In this document: piece after piece, positions 1 to 8,316 of the stretch
Position numbering within the stretch: position 1 is the stretch's first letter
Layout: each line of letters begins with the position of its first letter
Virus record (IMG/VR): IMGVR_UViG_3300023196_000043
Span: 1 to 43,991 of that record
Origin: a virus
Strand: one strand, 5' to 3'
Length of the DNA: 43,991 nt
Translations under genes and position numbers: made by a program
The notes under the pieces: model-generated
The model's input: the letters and a program-made list of their open reading frames with translations, nothing else
What the model was told of the DNA's origin: nothing
Databases searched by the model: none

Positions 1-2
1 TG

Positions 3-2186
3 TTTGAACGTGGGTTTGATTTGCTAGGCTTAAAGCTAGAGCAAGGTTCAGAACCGTTTGAGGGCGCATGCACAGCAGTTCACCCACTATTAATTGAGTC
101 GGCTGTTAAGTTTCAGTCGAAGGCTTCACAGGAACTCTTTCCTGCAAGTGGCCCAGTTAAGGCAAATATTCTCGGTACTGCTACTCCTGAAAAACAGATG
201 CAAGCTAATCGTGTTGAAAACTTTATGAACTATCAAGTTACTGAACAGATGCCTGAATACTTTGAAGAGTTTGAACGGATGCTTTTCCATCTACCGTTAA
301 TTGGTTCTGCATTTAAAAAGATTTATTATAGTTCTACACTCAAGCGGCCTGTCTCGGAGTTTATTCCGATTGACCAGTTTTATGTGTCTTACTATGCAAC
401 TGATCTTCGTAATGCTGATAGATACACACATGTAATCTATCGTAGCCCTGTAGATATTCAAAAAGATATCAATGCAGGAGTTTATCAAGATGTCGATCTT
501 CCTACTCCTTCTCAGTCTGGCATTACTTCGTTTGCCGAGAAGATTGATACTATTCTTGGTTTTAATCCTGATTATGATAATGATCCTCAGTATGTTCTAC
601 TGGAGCAGCATTGCTTCCTAGACATTGAGGACGAAGGTGAAGCCCTTCCATATATTGTAACTGTTGAGCAAGATTCTCGACAGGTACTTAGTATTCGTAG
701 AAACTATGAACAAAACGATCCTAACCGCCAGAAGCGGAGTCACTTTGTTCATTACAGGTTCGTTCCAGGATTTGGTTTCTACGGTCTTGGTTTAATCCAC
801 TTTCTTGGTAATCTGACAATGAGCGCGACGGCTGCAATGCGGTCCCTTATAGATGCGGGTCAGTTTGCCAATCTTCCAGGTGGTTTTAAAGCCAAGGGTG
901 TCAGGATGGTCGGAGACAATGATCCGATTAGCCCTGGAGAGTTCAAAGAGGTTGAAGCAACAGGTATAGATTTATCAAAGGCTATAGTTCCCCTCCCCTA
1001 CAAAGAGCCTTCCTCAACTCTATATCAGATGCTACAGTTTGTAGCTTTGACAGGACAAAAGTTTGCAGATAGCACAGAGCAAGTAATTTCTGATGCTGCC
1101 TCTTATGGACCCGTTGGTACTACTATGGCATTACTTGAAGCAAGCAGCAAGTTTTTCTCTGCTATTCATAAGCGCGTACATAAATCACAGAAGGATGAGC
1201 TACGGATACTGGCAAGTATTAACTATGATTACTTGCCAAACGAATATCCATATGACGTACCGTTTGAGTCACGCAGTATTTTCCGTGCAGACTTTGATGG
1301 TCGCGTAGATATTATTCCAGTATCTGATCCTAACATTCCATCCAATGCCCATCGTATGATGCTGGCAAACATGGCACTGCAAATGGCGCAGCAGTCGCCA
1401 CCTGGAATGTTTAACCTAGAAGCACTTAACAGAACTATTCTACATGCGGCTAACATGCCTAACCTAGAACAGATACTGCCGCCAAAAATTGAACCTCAAC
1501 CTATGGACCCTGTGTCTGATATTATGGCTGCAACTAAAGGTATTCCTATTGCAGCGTTTGCAGGACAGAACCATGATGCACATATTCAAACTAAGATGGC
1601 ATATCTACAAGACCCTATGAATGGTGCTAATCCTGTTATGGCTAGACTACGGCCTGTATTAGAAGCTAACATTCAGGAACATTCTGTAATGAAGTATCAG
1701 GAACAGGTTTCTGGTGTAACGCAACAGCTAATGCAACAGGCAGGACCAGAGGCAGCACAGAACCCACAGGTAATTGAAATGATTACCGCGCAAGCTGCAC
1801 AGCAAGTTCTTAATGCTAATCAGGCTATGGGCATGGCACAGTCTCCAGAGCAACAGTTGGTTGCGCTTGAGCAAGCCAAGGTTGAACTTGAGAAACAAAA
1901 GATTGATAAGGATACAGCTATTTCAGCGGCTGATATGGAACTTAAAAATAAGAAACTTGAGCTTGAAGAAAACGATCAGATCATTAGCATGTTGAAAACA
2001 AATGCTACTGATAACTTCAAGAGAGAAAAAGCTGAACTAGATCGTAACAGTAAACAAGATATCAAAGCTCTTGAAGCCCTCACGCAGTTAGCTATTGAGG
2101 GTGAAAAGCAGCAAGGTAAAGAAAAAGAAAATACAGTAAAGGAAATCTTTGATTTTCTTAAACAGTTTCAAGGAGACAAACAATGA
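3..2186 (+). CDS. portal protein, N-terminus cut by window edge
   Basis: Forms the dodecameric ring at the capsid vertex through which DNA is packaged and ejected. The reading frame is open to the left edge, so the true start lies outside the window; the visible part is about 727 residues. The N-terminal part resembles portal proteins of podovirus-like marine phages, with the run FEGACTAVHPLLIESAVKFQ near residues 24-43. The last 200 residues are Gln/Glu/Lys-rich and probably form a long helix or coiled coil, as in the P22-type barrel. Its place just ahead of scaffold and capsid genes fits. The large terminase usually lies just upstream and is presumably outside the window. Assignment is by family resemblance and position. 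Confidence 0.85.
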   Translation, partial: FERGFDLLGLKLEQGSEPFEGACTAVHPLLIESAVKFQSKASQELFPASGPVKANILGTATPEKQMQANRVENFMNYQVTEQMPEYFEEFERMLFHLPLIGSAFKKIYYSSTLKRPVSEFIPIDQFYVSYYATDLRNADRYTHVIYRSPVDIQKDINAGVYQDVDLPTPSQSGITSFAEKIDTILGFNPDYDNDPQYVLLEQHCFLDIEDEGEALPYIVTVEQDSRQVLSIRRNYEQNDPNRQKRSHFVHYRFVPGFGFYGLGLIHFLGNLTMSATAAMRSLIDAGQFANLPGGFKAKGVRMVGDNDPISPGEFKEVEATGIDLSKAIVPLPYKEPSSTLYQMLQFVALTGQKFADSTEQVISDAASYGPVGTTMALLEASSKFFSAIHKRVHKSQKDELRILASINYDYLPNEYPYDVPFESRSIFRADFDGRVDIIPVSDPNIPSNAHRMMLANMALQMAQQSPPGMFNLEALNRTILHAANMPNLEQILPPKIEPQPMDPVSDIMAATKGIPIAAFAGQNHDAHIQTKMAYLQDPMNGANPVMARLRPVLEANIQEHSVMKYQEQVSGVTQQLMQQAGPEAAQNPQVIEMITAQAAQQVLNANQAMGMAQSPEQQLVALEQAKVELEKQKIDKDTAISAADMELKNKKLELEENDQIISMLKTNATDNFKREKAELDRNSKQDIKALEALTQLAIEGEKQQGKEKENTVKEIFDFLKQFQGDKQ

Positions 2187-2395
2187 TGACAAAAGGAAAA
2201 GGATATCCTGAACACGTAAAGTCTGATGTTAAGAGCGTGACAGGCGGTTATCCTACACATGTACCAAATTCCAATCCTGAGACGTTTGGTAATATGGTAG
2301 ACGAGGAATCGTTTGGTAGTCGCACCAATCGTAGTGTTCTAGGTAAGTTCGATGATTTTTCATACAAAGTTCCAGGACCAGCTAAACTAAAGTAA
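2183..2395 (+). CDS. hypothetical protein, 70 aa
   Basis: Not recognised. It overlaps the portal stop (ATGATG), with AAGGAG about 8 bases upstream of the first ATG. The protein is Gly/Pro/Lys-rich and low in hydrophobics, so probably small and flexible. It carries two similar YP-x-HV segments (YPEHV, YPTHV) near residues 8 and 24. It lies between portal and co-chaperonin and is likely co-translated with the portal. Confidence 0.7.
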   Translation: MMTKGKGYPEHVKSDVKSVTGGYPTHVPNSNPETFGNMVDEESFGSRTNRSVLGKFDDFSYKVPGPAKLK

Positions 2396-2589
2396 TGAAT
2401 ATCTGGGACGAGTTTATTCAAACACTCAACGAAGAAATTAATAAGTTAAGAGTAGCACTTGGTCATGGCAGTGCAGGTAGTTATGCTGAATATACACAGA
2501 TGGTAGGCAACCTATCTGGACTTGAATGGGCAAGAGATAATTTAACCGATATCGTAAAGAAACGTATATACGACGAAGAAGAGGAGTAA
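2395..2589 (+). CDS. hypothetical protein, 64 aa
   Basis: Not recognised. It starts at the TAATG junction with the preceding gene. The sequence looks mostly helical, with an acidic tail (DEEEE) and no membrane segment. Helical proteins of this size near portal genes sometimes act in head assembly, but nothing here shows that. It ends two bases before the co-chaperonin gene, so the two are probably coupled. Confidence 0.7.
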   Translation: MNIWDEFIQTLNEEINKLRVALGHGSAGSYAEYTQMVGNLSGLEWARDNLTDIVKKRIYDEEEE

Positions 2590-2590
2590 A

Positions 2591-3019
2591 ATGCAACAGG
2601 TAAATTTAGGCAATGCCATTAAAAATGATATGTGGATTACAGACCCCATTGAACAACCTGATCCAGATGTGCTGCCAGCACTTCCAGGTTTTCATGTTTT
2701 AATTCGCCCTGTGTCAGTTAAGTCATTGACAAAAGGCGGTATTATTATTCCAGACTCTACCAAGGACGACATGTCCTATCTAACAACAATTGGTAAGGTT
2801 TTAAGTCTTGGCGATCTTGCCTATGCAGATGAAGAAAAGTTTTCAACAGGTGCATGGTGTAATGTAGGAGACTATGTTTGCTACGGTAAACATGCAGGAA
2901 CTAAGTTATTTTACAAAGGTGTAAGGCTTATTCTTTTGTTTGATGACCAAATTATGCTTCGTGTAGAAGACCCAACTGATCTTGATCCTACATTTAATCT
3001 AGGGACAGCATCAGCTTAA
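2591..3019 (+). CDS. GroES-like co-chaperonin (Cpn10)
   Basis: Likely caps the host GroEL chamber to help fold a phage protein, most plausibly the capsid protein, comparable in role to T4 gp31. The Cpn10 fold is visible from about residue 33 to 126. A start strand (FHVLIRP) is followed by a mobile loop at 44-56 containing GGIII, equivalent to the GroEL-binding hydrophobic tripeptide. Then come IGKVLSLGD, a GDYVCYGKHAGTKL segment around 93-106 and the closing strand ILLFDDQIMLRV. At 142 aa it is longer than bacterial GroES (about 97) because of about 30 extra N-terminal and about 15 C-terminal residues. It sits directly before the scaffold/capsid unit. Confidence 0.88.
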   Translation: MQQVNLGNAIKNDMWITDPIEQPDPDVLPALPGFHVLIRPVSVKSLTKGGIIIPDSTKDDMSYLTTIGKVLSLGDLAYADEEKFSTGAWCNVGDYVCYGKHAGTKLFYKGVRLILLFDDQIMLRVEDPTDLDPTFNLGTASA

Positions 3020-3020
3020 T

Positions 3021-3049
3021 TTGTAGATATAACAATACTATGGTATAAT
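3021..3049 (+). promoter_or_regulatory. sigma70-type promoter before the scaffold gene
   Basis: TTGTAG at 3021-3026 and a perfect TATAAT at 3044-3049 are separated by exactly 17 bases. It lies in the 85-base gap between the co-chaperonin and scaffold genes, with expected transcript start near 3056. It would give the scaffold-capsid unit its own transcript by host polymerase. Seen by motif only. Confidence 0.65.
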
Positions 3050-3070
3050 ATATTTATTTAATCGTTAAAT

Positions 3071-3090
3071 CGTTTGTTTCGTAAACAACG
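3071..3090 (+). promoter_or_regulatory. leader hairpin upstream of scaffold gene
   Basis: Bases 3071-3074 pair with 3087-3090 and 3076-3079 pair with 3083-3086, with one bulged T at 3075 and a three-base loop. It lies about 15 bases into the transcript expected from the 3021 promoter and just upstream of the scaffold ribosome binding site (GGGAAAGAG). No T-run follows, so it is not a terminator. It may stabilise the mRNA. Confidence 0.4.
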
Positions 3091-3104
3091 GGAAAGAGAA
3101 TGTA

Positions 3105-4067
3105 ATGGAAGATAAAGAAGTATGGAACGATGTAGAAGTTCCGAATGTCGAGACAGAAAGTAAGGTTGAATATGAAATCGAAACTGAAGAAACTATGGAA
3201 CAAGCTGCTAACTCTGCTCCGTCTCAAAAAGAAGGAAGAGAAGAAGCCAGCCAAAAAGCAAAAGAAGGCGAAGCGCCAAAAGAATTAGAAGGCGTAGAAA
3301 CCTCTGGCGCTCAGAAACGTATTCGCCAGTTGATTCGTCAACGTAAAGAGCGTGACGAACAGATTCAGTCTCTCATCCAAAAAAATGAGGAACTAGAAAC
3401 TAACCTCAGAACAAAAAGTTCAGAAGTACAAGAGATTAATAAACTAAGTCTTGATGCTTCTGAAAAGCAGTTGAAAGATAAACTAGAACTAGCACAAGCT
3501 GCATACATGGAAGCATTTGAAAACGGTGAAAAGGAAAAGCTCCTTCAAGCTCAGATTATGCTTAACGATGCACAAGGTGATCTAAAAAATGTTTCTAGTG
3601 CTAAAAGTAATTACGAGGCAGCTTCTGTAAAGCAGCCCGTACAGCAACAGCAAGTTGCACCAAGATCAGCCGCTACTGATCCTAAAGCAGAACAGTGGGC
3701 GTCAGAAAACGAATGGTTTGGAAATAACAATGTTATGACCGCTGCCGCACTTGCTATCGATGCTGAACTAAAAAATGAAGGTTACGATCCTAATGATAAC
3801 GAGTTTTATCAGGAAATCAGTAACCGCATGAAACAGTCCTTCCCTCAACAGTTTGGGGAAGATGTGCAACGTAAGCAGGAAACTTCGTCAAATCCTGCTC
3901 AAGTGGTTTCGGGGGGATCGCGTTCACCCTCATCCAGTTCTAAAAAGGTTAAGCTATCTCAAGAAGATATTCGCCTAGCCCAGAAATGGAATATTCCACT
4001 TGAAAAGTATGCCGCCGAAAAGCTCAAAGTAAATGGGGCTGACGGTGATTATACTACCATTAAATAG
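3105..4067 (+). CDS. capsid scaffolding protein
   Basis: Probable internal scaffold that shapes the procapsid and then leaves or is degraded. The first 80 residues are very acidic (E-rich). Residues about 70-180 are Lys/Glu/Gln-rich with coiled-coil character, a Gln-rich linker follows, and the C-terminus is basic (SKKVKLSQEDIR), which in P22-type scaffolds contacts the coat protein. The size (320 aa) and position two genes before the decoration and coat proteins fit. No sequence motif is diagnostic, so the call rests on composition and order. Confidence 0.75.
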   Translation: MEDKEVWNDVEVPNVETESKVEYEIETEETMEQAANSAPSQKEGREEASQKAKEGEAPKELEGVETSGAQKRIRQLIRQRKERDEQIQSLIQKNEELETNLRTKSSEVQEINKLSLDASEKQLKDKLELAQAAYMEAFENGEKEKLLQAQIMLNDAQGDLKNVSSAKSNYEAASVKQPVQQQQVAPRSAATDPKAEQWASENEWFGNNNVMTAAALAIDAELKNEGYDPNDNEFYQEISNRMKQSFPQQFGEDVQRKQETSSNPAQVVSGGSRSPSSSSKKVKLSQEDIRLAQKWNIPLEKYAAEKLKVNGADGDYTTIK

Positions 4068-4084
4068 TAGCGCGGAGATATATT

Positions 4085-4576
4085 ATGAACACACGAAATG
4101 AAACACGTAGTAGTCAACTTAGAGAGAACAATACTCAGGAAGAAGAATACACCTTTGAAGAGCCAAATGCTTTAGATATTCCAGATCATGTGCAAGCACG
4201 ATTTGATGCTGAAGGAATGGCTTTACGTTGGATACGAATCTCCATCAAAGGCACAGATGACATCTCAAATGTAGGTAAGAAACTACAAGAGGGATGGGTT
4301 TTCGTAACTCCTGATGAAGTTCCTGAAATGTCGATTACATCCTTCGTAAGGGAAGATGGTCGTTACCAAGGCACAGTCTGTCGTGGGGATTTAGCGTTGG
4401 CAAAGATGCCAGCAGGAAAGGTAGCGGCTAAACGGAAATTCTATCGAAATAAAGCTAATGATATGATGGATGCAGTAAATGCACAGCTAATGAATAGCTC
4501 AGATTCTCGTATGCCAATTTCCAACAATAGTAAAACTACAGTAACAAAAGGACGTAGGCCCAATTTTCAGGGTTGA
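4085..4576 (+). CDS. hypothetical head-region protein, 163 aa
   Basis: Not recognised with certainty. It has an acidic N-terminus, then a compact central part with W-rich segments (LRWIRISIKG, EGWVFVTPDEVPEM) around residues 48-80, and a basic, Ser/Asn-rich tail. Comparable proteins lie between scaffold and capsid genes in other marine podovirus-like phages, so a head-assembly role is inferred. It is preceded by GGAGATAT about 6 bases before the ATG. Confidence 0.65.
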   Translation: MNTRNETRSSQLRENNTQEEEYTFEEPNALDIPDHVQARFDAEGMALRWIRISIKGTDDISNVGKKLQEGWVFVTPDEVPEMSITSFVREDGRYQGTVCRGDLALAKMPAGKVAAKRKFYRNKANDMMDAVNAQLMNSSDSRMPISNNSKTTVTKGRRPNFQG

Positions 4577-4602
4577 CGTTTTTATAACCAAGGAGATGAA
4601 AC

Positions 4603-5217
4603 ATGTCTACTACTAAAGCATTTCGTGGTTTTATCCCTGCTCGTAAGAAGGGCGGTTCTTATAACAATGAGGCCGTCACTGATATGATTACGCTTACCTC
4701 TACAGGTCAGGCGCAATCACCTAGTAACAACATTTTCACAGGCGATCCCGTCGTACTTCCAGGTGCGAACTTTGCGACGATCTCGCCCTTTATTGCTGCT
4801 ACCTTGAAGCCTTCGGGCGTTTTCATGGGTTGCCAGTATGTTGAAAATGGCGAACAGAAGTTTGCTCGTTACTGGAATGGCGGGATTTCTGCTACGGATA
4901 TTAAATTCTTTGTCATTACTGATCCAGATCAGACCTATTACATTCAGTGTTCTTTGACGCTTTCTGCTGCTGAAGCGGCTATTGTCAGGAACTACAATGT
5001 GACGGTCAGTTCTACTGCTAGTTCAGGCAGCACGGTAACTGGTCAGTCCAGCTACTACTTGCTTGCGGCTACTGGTGCTGAAACCGAGCTTGCTGCTCGT
5101 GTTGTCGGTCGCGCTCAGTATCCTGACGAAGGTAACAATGATGCCTATCCAATTGTCGAAGTTTGGCTTAACACCCATCGGGATCGTTATGTCACTGCTA
5201 CGGCTTCAACGGCTTAA
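4603..5217 (+). CDS. putative head decoration or minor capsid protein
   Basis: A 204-aa protein with a basic N-terminus (FIPARKKGGSY), a predominantly beta-strand, Ser/Thr/Ala-rich body and no membrane segment. It lies directly before the coat gene and shares its higher GC content, with codons such as CGC, GCG and TCG that are rarer in neighbours. That suggests selection for high expression. A strong AAGGAGATG ribosome site precedes the start. Function inferred from order and expression signals. Confidence 0.6.
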   Translation: MSTTKAFRGFIPARKKGGSYNNEAVTDMITLTSTGQAQSPSNNIFTGDPVVLPGANFATISPFIAATLKPSGVFMGCQYVENGEQKFARYWNGGISATDIKFFVITDPDQTYYIQCSLTLSAAEAAIVRNYNVTVSSTASSGSTVTGQSSYYLLAATGAETELAARVVGRAQYPDEGNNDAYPIVEVWLNTHRDRYVTATASTA

Positions 5218-5234
5218 TTAGGGAGGACTAAATT

Positions 5235-6152
5235 ATGGCTATTAATAGAGCTAGTATTGCAAAAGAACTCCTTCCAGGTTTGAACGCCGTTTTTGGAATG
5301 GAGTATGGAGAGGTTAATAACGAACACGAACCTCTTTATGAAATTGAAAACTCTGACCGTGCGTTTGAGGAAGAAGTACTATTCACTGGGTTTGGCTCTG
5401 CGCCGACCAAGGGTGAGGGTGCTGCTGTTTCCTATGACGATGCACAGGAAAGTTACACTGCCCGTTATACGGCTGAAACTGTTGCTCTTGCTTTCGCAGT
5501 TACGGAAGAAGCAATGGAAGACAACCTGTATGACACGTTTGCCAAGCTTCGTGCGCGCGGTCTCGCTCGTGCGATGGCAAATACCAAGCAGGTCAAGGCG
5601 GCTGCGCTTTACAACAATGGTTTCACTGATACCATTGGTGACGGCGCTGCGTTTTTCTCTGCTGCTCATCCGACCATTTCTGATGGTAATCAGTCTAACC
5701 TTTTGGGTGCTGCCGATCTTTCGGAAGCCACTCTTGAGACTGCTCTGACCGCTATTCAGAAGATCAAGGATGATCGTGGTATTCTGATTGGTGCGAGTGC
5801 GATCTCGCTGCATGTTCCCGTTGATTCGTGGGCCATTGCAGATCGTGTTCTCAGCTCTCCTGGAAATACGCAGACGAGTGCGGCAGATGCCAACCCGAAT
5901 ACGAACGCGATTAACGCGACCCGTCATTTGGGTATGGTTCCTGAAGGCTACTACATCAATCGTCGGTTTACCGACACTGATGCGTGGTTTGTCAAGACGG
6001 ATGCACCGAACGGCACGAAGATGTTTGTTCGTTCTCCGCTTCAGACGAAGATGGAACCTGACTTCGACACTGGCAACATTCGATTCAAAGCCCGTGAGCG
6101 TTATAGCTTCGGTGTTTCGGATTGGCGTGGCTGGTTCGGTAGTGCTGGTTAA
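5235..6152 (+). CDS. major capsid protein
   Basis: Main shell subunit, 305 aa. The opening (SIAKELLPGLNAVFGMEYGE) and the acidic loop-like stretch that follows match head proteins of the HK97-fold class seen in marine podovirus-like phages; the C-terminal half has long strands (FVRSPLQTKMEPDFDTGNIR). A GGGAGGAC ribosome site lies upstream. Codon use is GC-richer than the surrounding tail genes, consistent with very strong expression, and an intrinsic terminator follows directly. No maturation-protease gene is seen nearby. Confidence 0.88.
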   Translation: MAINRASIAKELLPGLNAVFGMEYGEVNNEHEPLYEIENSDRAFEEEVLFTGFGSAPTKGEGAAVSYDDAQESYTARYTAETVALAFAVTEEAMEDNLYDTFAKLRARGLARAMANTKQVKAAALYNNGFTDTIGDGAAFFSAAHPTISDGNQSNLLGAADLSEATLETALTAIQKIKDDRGILIGASAISLHVPVDSWAIADRVLSSPGNTQTSAADANPNTNAINATRHLGMVPEGYYINRRFTDTDAWFVKTDAPNGTKMFVRSPLQTKMEPDFDTGNIRFKARERYSFGVSDWRGWFGSAG

Positions 6153-6158
6153 TTAAGC

Positions 6159-6204
6159 TAGAAGGGGAGAGTAGCTTAATGCTGCTCTCTCTTTCTACTT
6201 TTTT
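6159..6204 (+). terminator. intrinsic terminator after the capsid gene
   Basis: Bases 6159-6175 pair with 6181-6197 over 17 positions (three are G-U wobbles) around a five-base TTAAT loop, followed by six Ts at 6199-6204. It starts seven bases after the capsid stop codon. It should end most scaffold-capsid transcripts and let only part of them continue into the tail genes. Confidence 0.88.
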
Positions 6205-6222
6205 CTAATAAAGGAAATAAAT

Positions 6223-6582
6223 ATGGCTACAAATATTAAAGTTGCCCAGAACGTAAGCAGTGATGGTGCCATTATTACAGGGTTTAGGTACGTAGACAGC
6301 AACCTTACTGTTGGAGCAAACGGTGGTGGTCCTATTCCTCAGACAACCCGTATTATGGCTATCCATACATATGCTACTCTTGCTGGTGAAATTGTTATTA
6401 CTGGTTCTAATCAAATTACTAACAAGACTGCAAAGGGTACAGCCATCCGCTACAGAGTGGGTGCAACGGATTCAAATGACCAGTACATTGGAGATATGGG
6501 TGTAGGTGTTTTTGGCGTACTTAGTGTTGCCAACTCAGGCACTGGCACCATGACTCCTACGATTACTCTATATGTAGGCTAA
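6223..6582 (+). CDS. hypothetical virion protein, 119 aa
   Basis: Not recognised. The body is Gly/Thr/Ile-rich and looks like a small beta-sandwich, with no signal peptide or membrane segment. It is the first gene beyond the capsid terminator, with AAAGGA seven bases upstream of the ATG. It ends one base before the adaptor gene. A small head-decoration or head-closure role is possible but unproven. Confidence 0.6.
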   Translation: MATNIKVAQNVSSDGAIITGFRYVDSNLTVGANGGGPIPQTTRIMAIHTYATLAGEIVITGSNQITNKTAKGTAIRYRVGATDSNDQYIGDMGVGVFGVLSVANSGTGTMTPTITLYVG

Positions 6583-6583
6583 C

Positions 6584-7279
6584 ATGCCTTCTTACGCTTA
6601 TTTAAAAACTGACATTATTAATACAACTGAAAATGATTCGACAGAGTTTGAGGATCAGATTCCTAAGTTGATTGAAAAAACAGAGCTACGTCTTACTAAA
6701 GACTTAGACGATGTTGGTTTAGATGAGTATAGTGCTATTACATTTACAGCAGCTAATGCTAGTGTTGCACTTAATGACAGGGTTCGTATTGTTCGTAATG
6801 TAAACTATACAACAAGTGTCAGTGTAACTGGTGTAGCAGCCGCTTCAAAAGTAAATCTACTTCAAAGAACTTATGAATACGCTACAGACTATTGGCCTGT
6901 TGCTACATCTACGGGAACTCCCCGATACTATTCACGTAAAACAAATGGTTCTATTTTTGTAGTACCTACACCTACATCTACTTTGTCAGGTATAGTACAA
7001 ACAGCGTCACGACCACTAGCTCTTGCTTCTGCAACAGGTACAAGTGTGACAACTTCAAATTATTATAGTGAATATTGCTACGATGCTTTATTTTATGGTT
7101 GTCTTTTAGAGGCAACTATGTATATGAAAGATTGGAATACACTTCCAGTTTGGCAACAGCAGTATGAAAGCGCAATCACAACACTTAGAAATCAGGCTCG
7201 TAGAACTCGTCAAGATGATATGGAAGTTGCTGGCAGTCCTGCTGGTGGGCCTAATCCAATTATACAAGGAGCAAGTTAA
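6584..7279 (+). CDS. head-tail adaptor protein
   Basis: A 231-aa protein that probably binds beneath the portal to form the connector. The N-terminal helical part (FEDQIPKLIEKTELRLTKDL, residues 22-41) and the later YCYDALFYGCLLEATMYMKD helix around 160-180 resemble adaptors of the phage Su10/P22 gp4 type. Its stop overlaps the next start (TTAATGG). A second adaptor-like protein is at 10490-11164; which one contacts the portal cannot be told from sequence. Confidence 0.6.
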   Translation: MPSYAYLKTDIINTTENDSTEFEDQIPKLIEKTELRLTKDLDDVGLDEYSAITFTAANASVALNDRVRIVRNVNYTTSVSVTGVAAASKVNLLQRTYEYATDYWPVATSTGTPRYYSRKTNGSIFVVPTPTSTLSGIVQTASRPLALASATGTSVTTSNYYSEYCYDALFYGCLLEATMYMKDWNTLPVWQQQYESAITTLRNQARRTRQDDMEVAGSPAGGPNPIIQGAS

Positions 7280-7890
7280 TGGTTAAATCAGTAGGAAAAA
7301 AAGTATCTAGAATGGGTGGTTCCAAAGGAAGTGCCGCTGTAGCTGGTGGTGGAGGTAAACCACTTACAGGAAGAATGACAGATAAAAAATTAGAACAACT
7401 TAAAAATGCAGATAATTATGAAAGTCGTCCTATTTGGGCAAAAGATATAAGCGAAAAAGAATTTAGACAGATTATTGGTGCGCCGACATACGACAAAGAA
7501 GGTGTTTTGCGTCATCAGAAACGCGGTGGTAAGGTAATGAATCGTAAGGCAGGTGGCCGTCTTAAAACTGTTTCTGCTGATAACAAAGGTCTTACTAAAC
7601 TTCCTACAAAAGTACGGAATAATATGGGATATGCTAAAGACGGTGGTAAGGTAAGCGATACTAAAGATACTAAAAATGCAAAGCCAAAGCCTAAACCGCC
7701 TGTTACTGATTCTACTAATCCTGAAACAGGTGCTACTCGCGGATCAGGTGCGCCAATGGTGCCTGTTAAAAAAATGGGTGGCGGTAAAGTAATGAAGTAT
7801 AAAAAAGGCGGCATGGTTTATATGAAAAATGGTGGCGTTGTAAAAGCTTCTAAAGATGGTGATGATCTTGTATCTTCATGTTATGACTGA
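7279..7890 (+). CDS. basic Gly-Lys repeat protein, 203 aa
   Basis: Low-complexity basic protein without a recognised domain. It repeats a short K-x-GG-[KRM]-[VL] motif: RGGKVM and AGGRLK near residues 77-90, DGGKVS near 116, GGGKVMKYKKGGMV and NGGVVK near 173-196. The ending is SSCYD. Similar motifs recur in other proteins of this window (8317, 9072, 21833 genes). It is the first member of a run of Lys-rich genes. A DNA-binding or virion-core role is inferred from composition only. Confidence 0.65.
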   Translation: MVKSVGKKVSRMGGSKGSAAVAGGGGKPLTGRMTDKKLEQLKNADNYESRPIWAKDISEKEFRQIIGAPTYDKEGVLRHQKRGGKVMNRKAGGRLKTVSADNKGLTKLPTKVRNNMGYAKDGGKVSDTKDTKNAKPKPKPPVTDSTNPETGATRGSGAPMVPVKKMGGGKVMKYKKGGMVYMKNGGVVKASKDGDDLVSSCYD

Positions 7891-8120
7891 TGGCTACAAG
7901 TCGTTCTAGTATTAGACAGCAAGTTACTAAAGGTGGTCGAAAGAAAAAGAAAAAGAAACCGCCGCTTGGTTCTGGTAAACGATTTAAACAAACAGTTTCT
8001 AAATTAAAAAAACGTGGGGCTAAGAACCCTAAAGCTTTAGCAGCATACATTGGAAGAAAAAAGTACGGTGCTAAAAAATTTGCTGCAATGGCTGCAAAAG
8101 GAAGAAGGAGAAAAGCATGA
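7890..8120 (+). CDS. very basic small protein, 76 aa
   Basis: About 40% Lys/Arg. It has a GRKKKKKKPP patch near residue 12 and a C-terminal block (KNPKALAAYIGRKKYGAKKF) that I know as a recurring segment in marine phage small proteins. The start overlaps the previous stop (TGATG). No globular core is visible. It may bind DNA or RNA in the virion or the infected cell; the sequence gives charge, not function. Confidence 0.65.
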   Translation: MATSRSSIRQQVTKGGRKKKKKKPPLGSGKRFKQTVSKLKKRGAKNPKALAAYIGRKKYGAKKFAAMAAKGRRRKA

Positions 8121-8314
8121 GAAATAATTATCTAAGAGGACCGCATACTCTGTTGAAGTATCCTCCTGACCTTGATGCAATTAATGGTAAGCCTACTGGT
8201 CAGGGTTATGGTGCAGCACGTAAGGGTCCAGATGTTAAAGGTCCGCCACAGGACGTTACAGTTGATTATTCTGTAGATGAACAAGTTGTTTATACGGAAA
8301 AAGCTGGAGAGTAG
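8117..8314 (+). CDS. hypothetical protein, 65 aa
   Basis: Not recognised. It overlaps the previous gene by four bases (ATGA). The first half is Pro/Gly-rich and ends in GQGYGAARKGPDVKG, and the last 20 residues are acidic. The GYGAARKG piece resembles the end of the next protein (LRGYGAVRKG), which hints at a shared short binding motif in this gene cluster. Confidence 0.6.
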   Translation: MRNNYLRGPHTLLKYPPDLDAINGKPTGQGYGAARKGPDVKGPPQDVTVDYSVDEQVVYTEKAGE

Positions 8315-8316
8315 GT

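Noticed and set aside
4570-4600. TTGACG followed by TATAAC before the 4603 gene as a promoter.
   Set aside because: The boxes are only five bases apart, so they cannot form a sigma70 promoter.
5293-6156. Open frames overlapping the capsid gene in other frames (5293-5748, 5379-5927, 5788-6156).
   Set aside because: They reflect the GC-rich codon use of the coat gene, have odd Arg/Leu-rich composition and no start signals.
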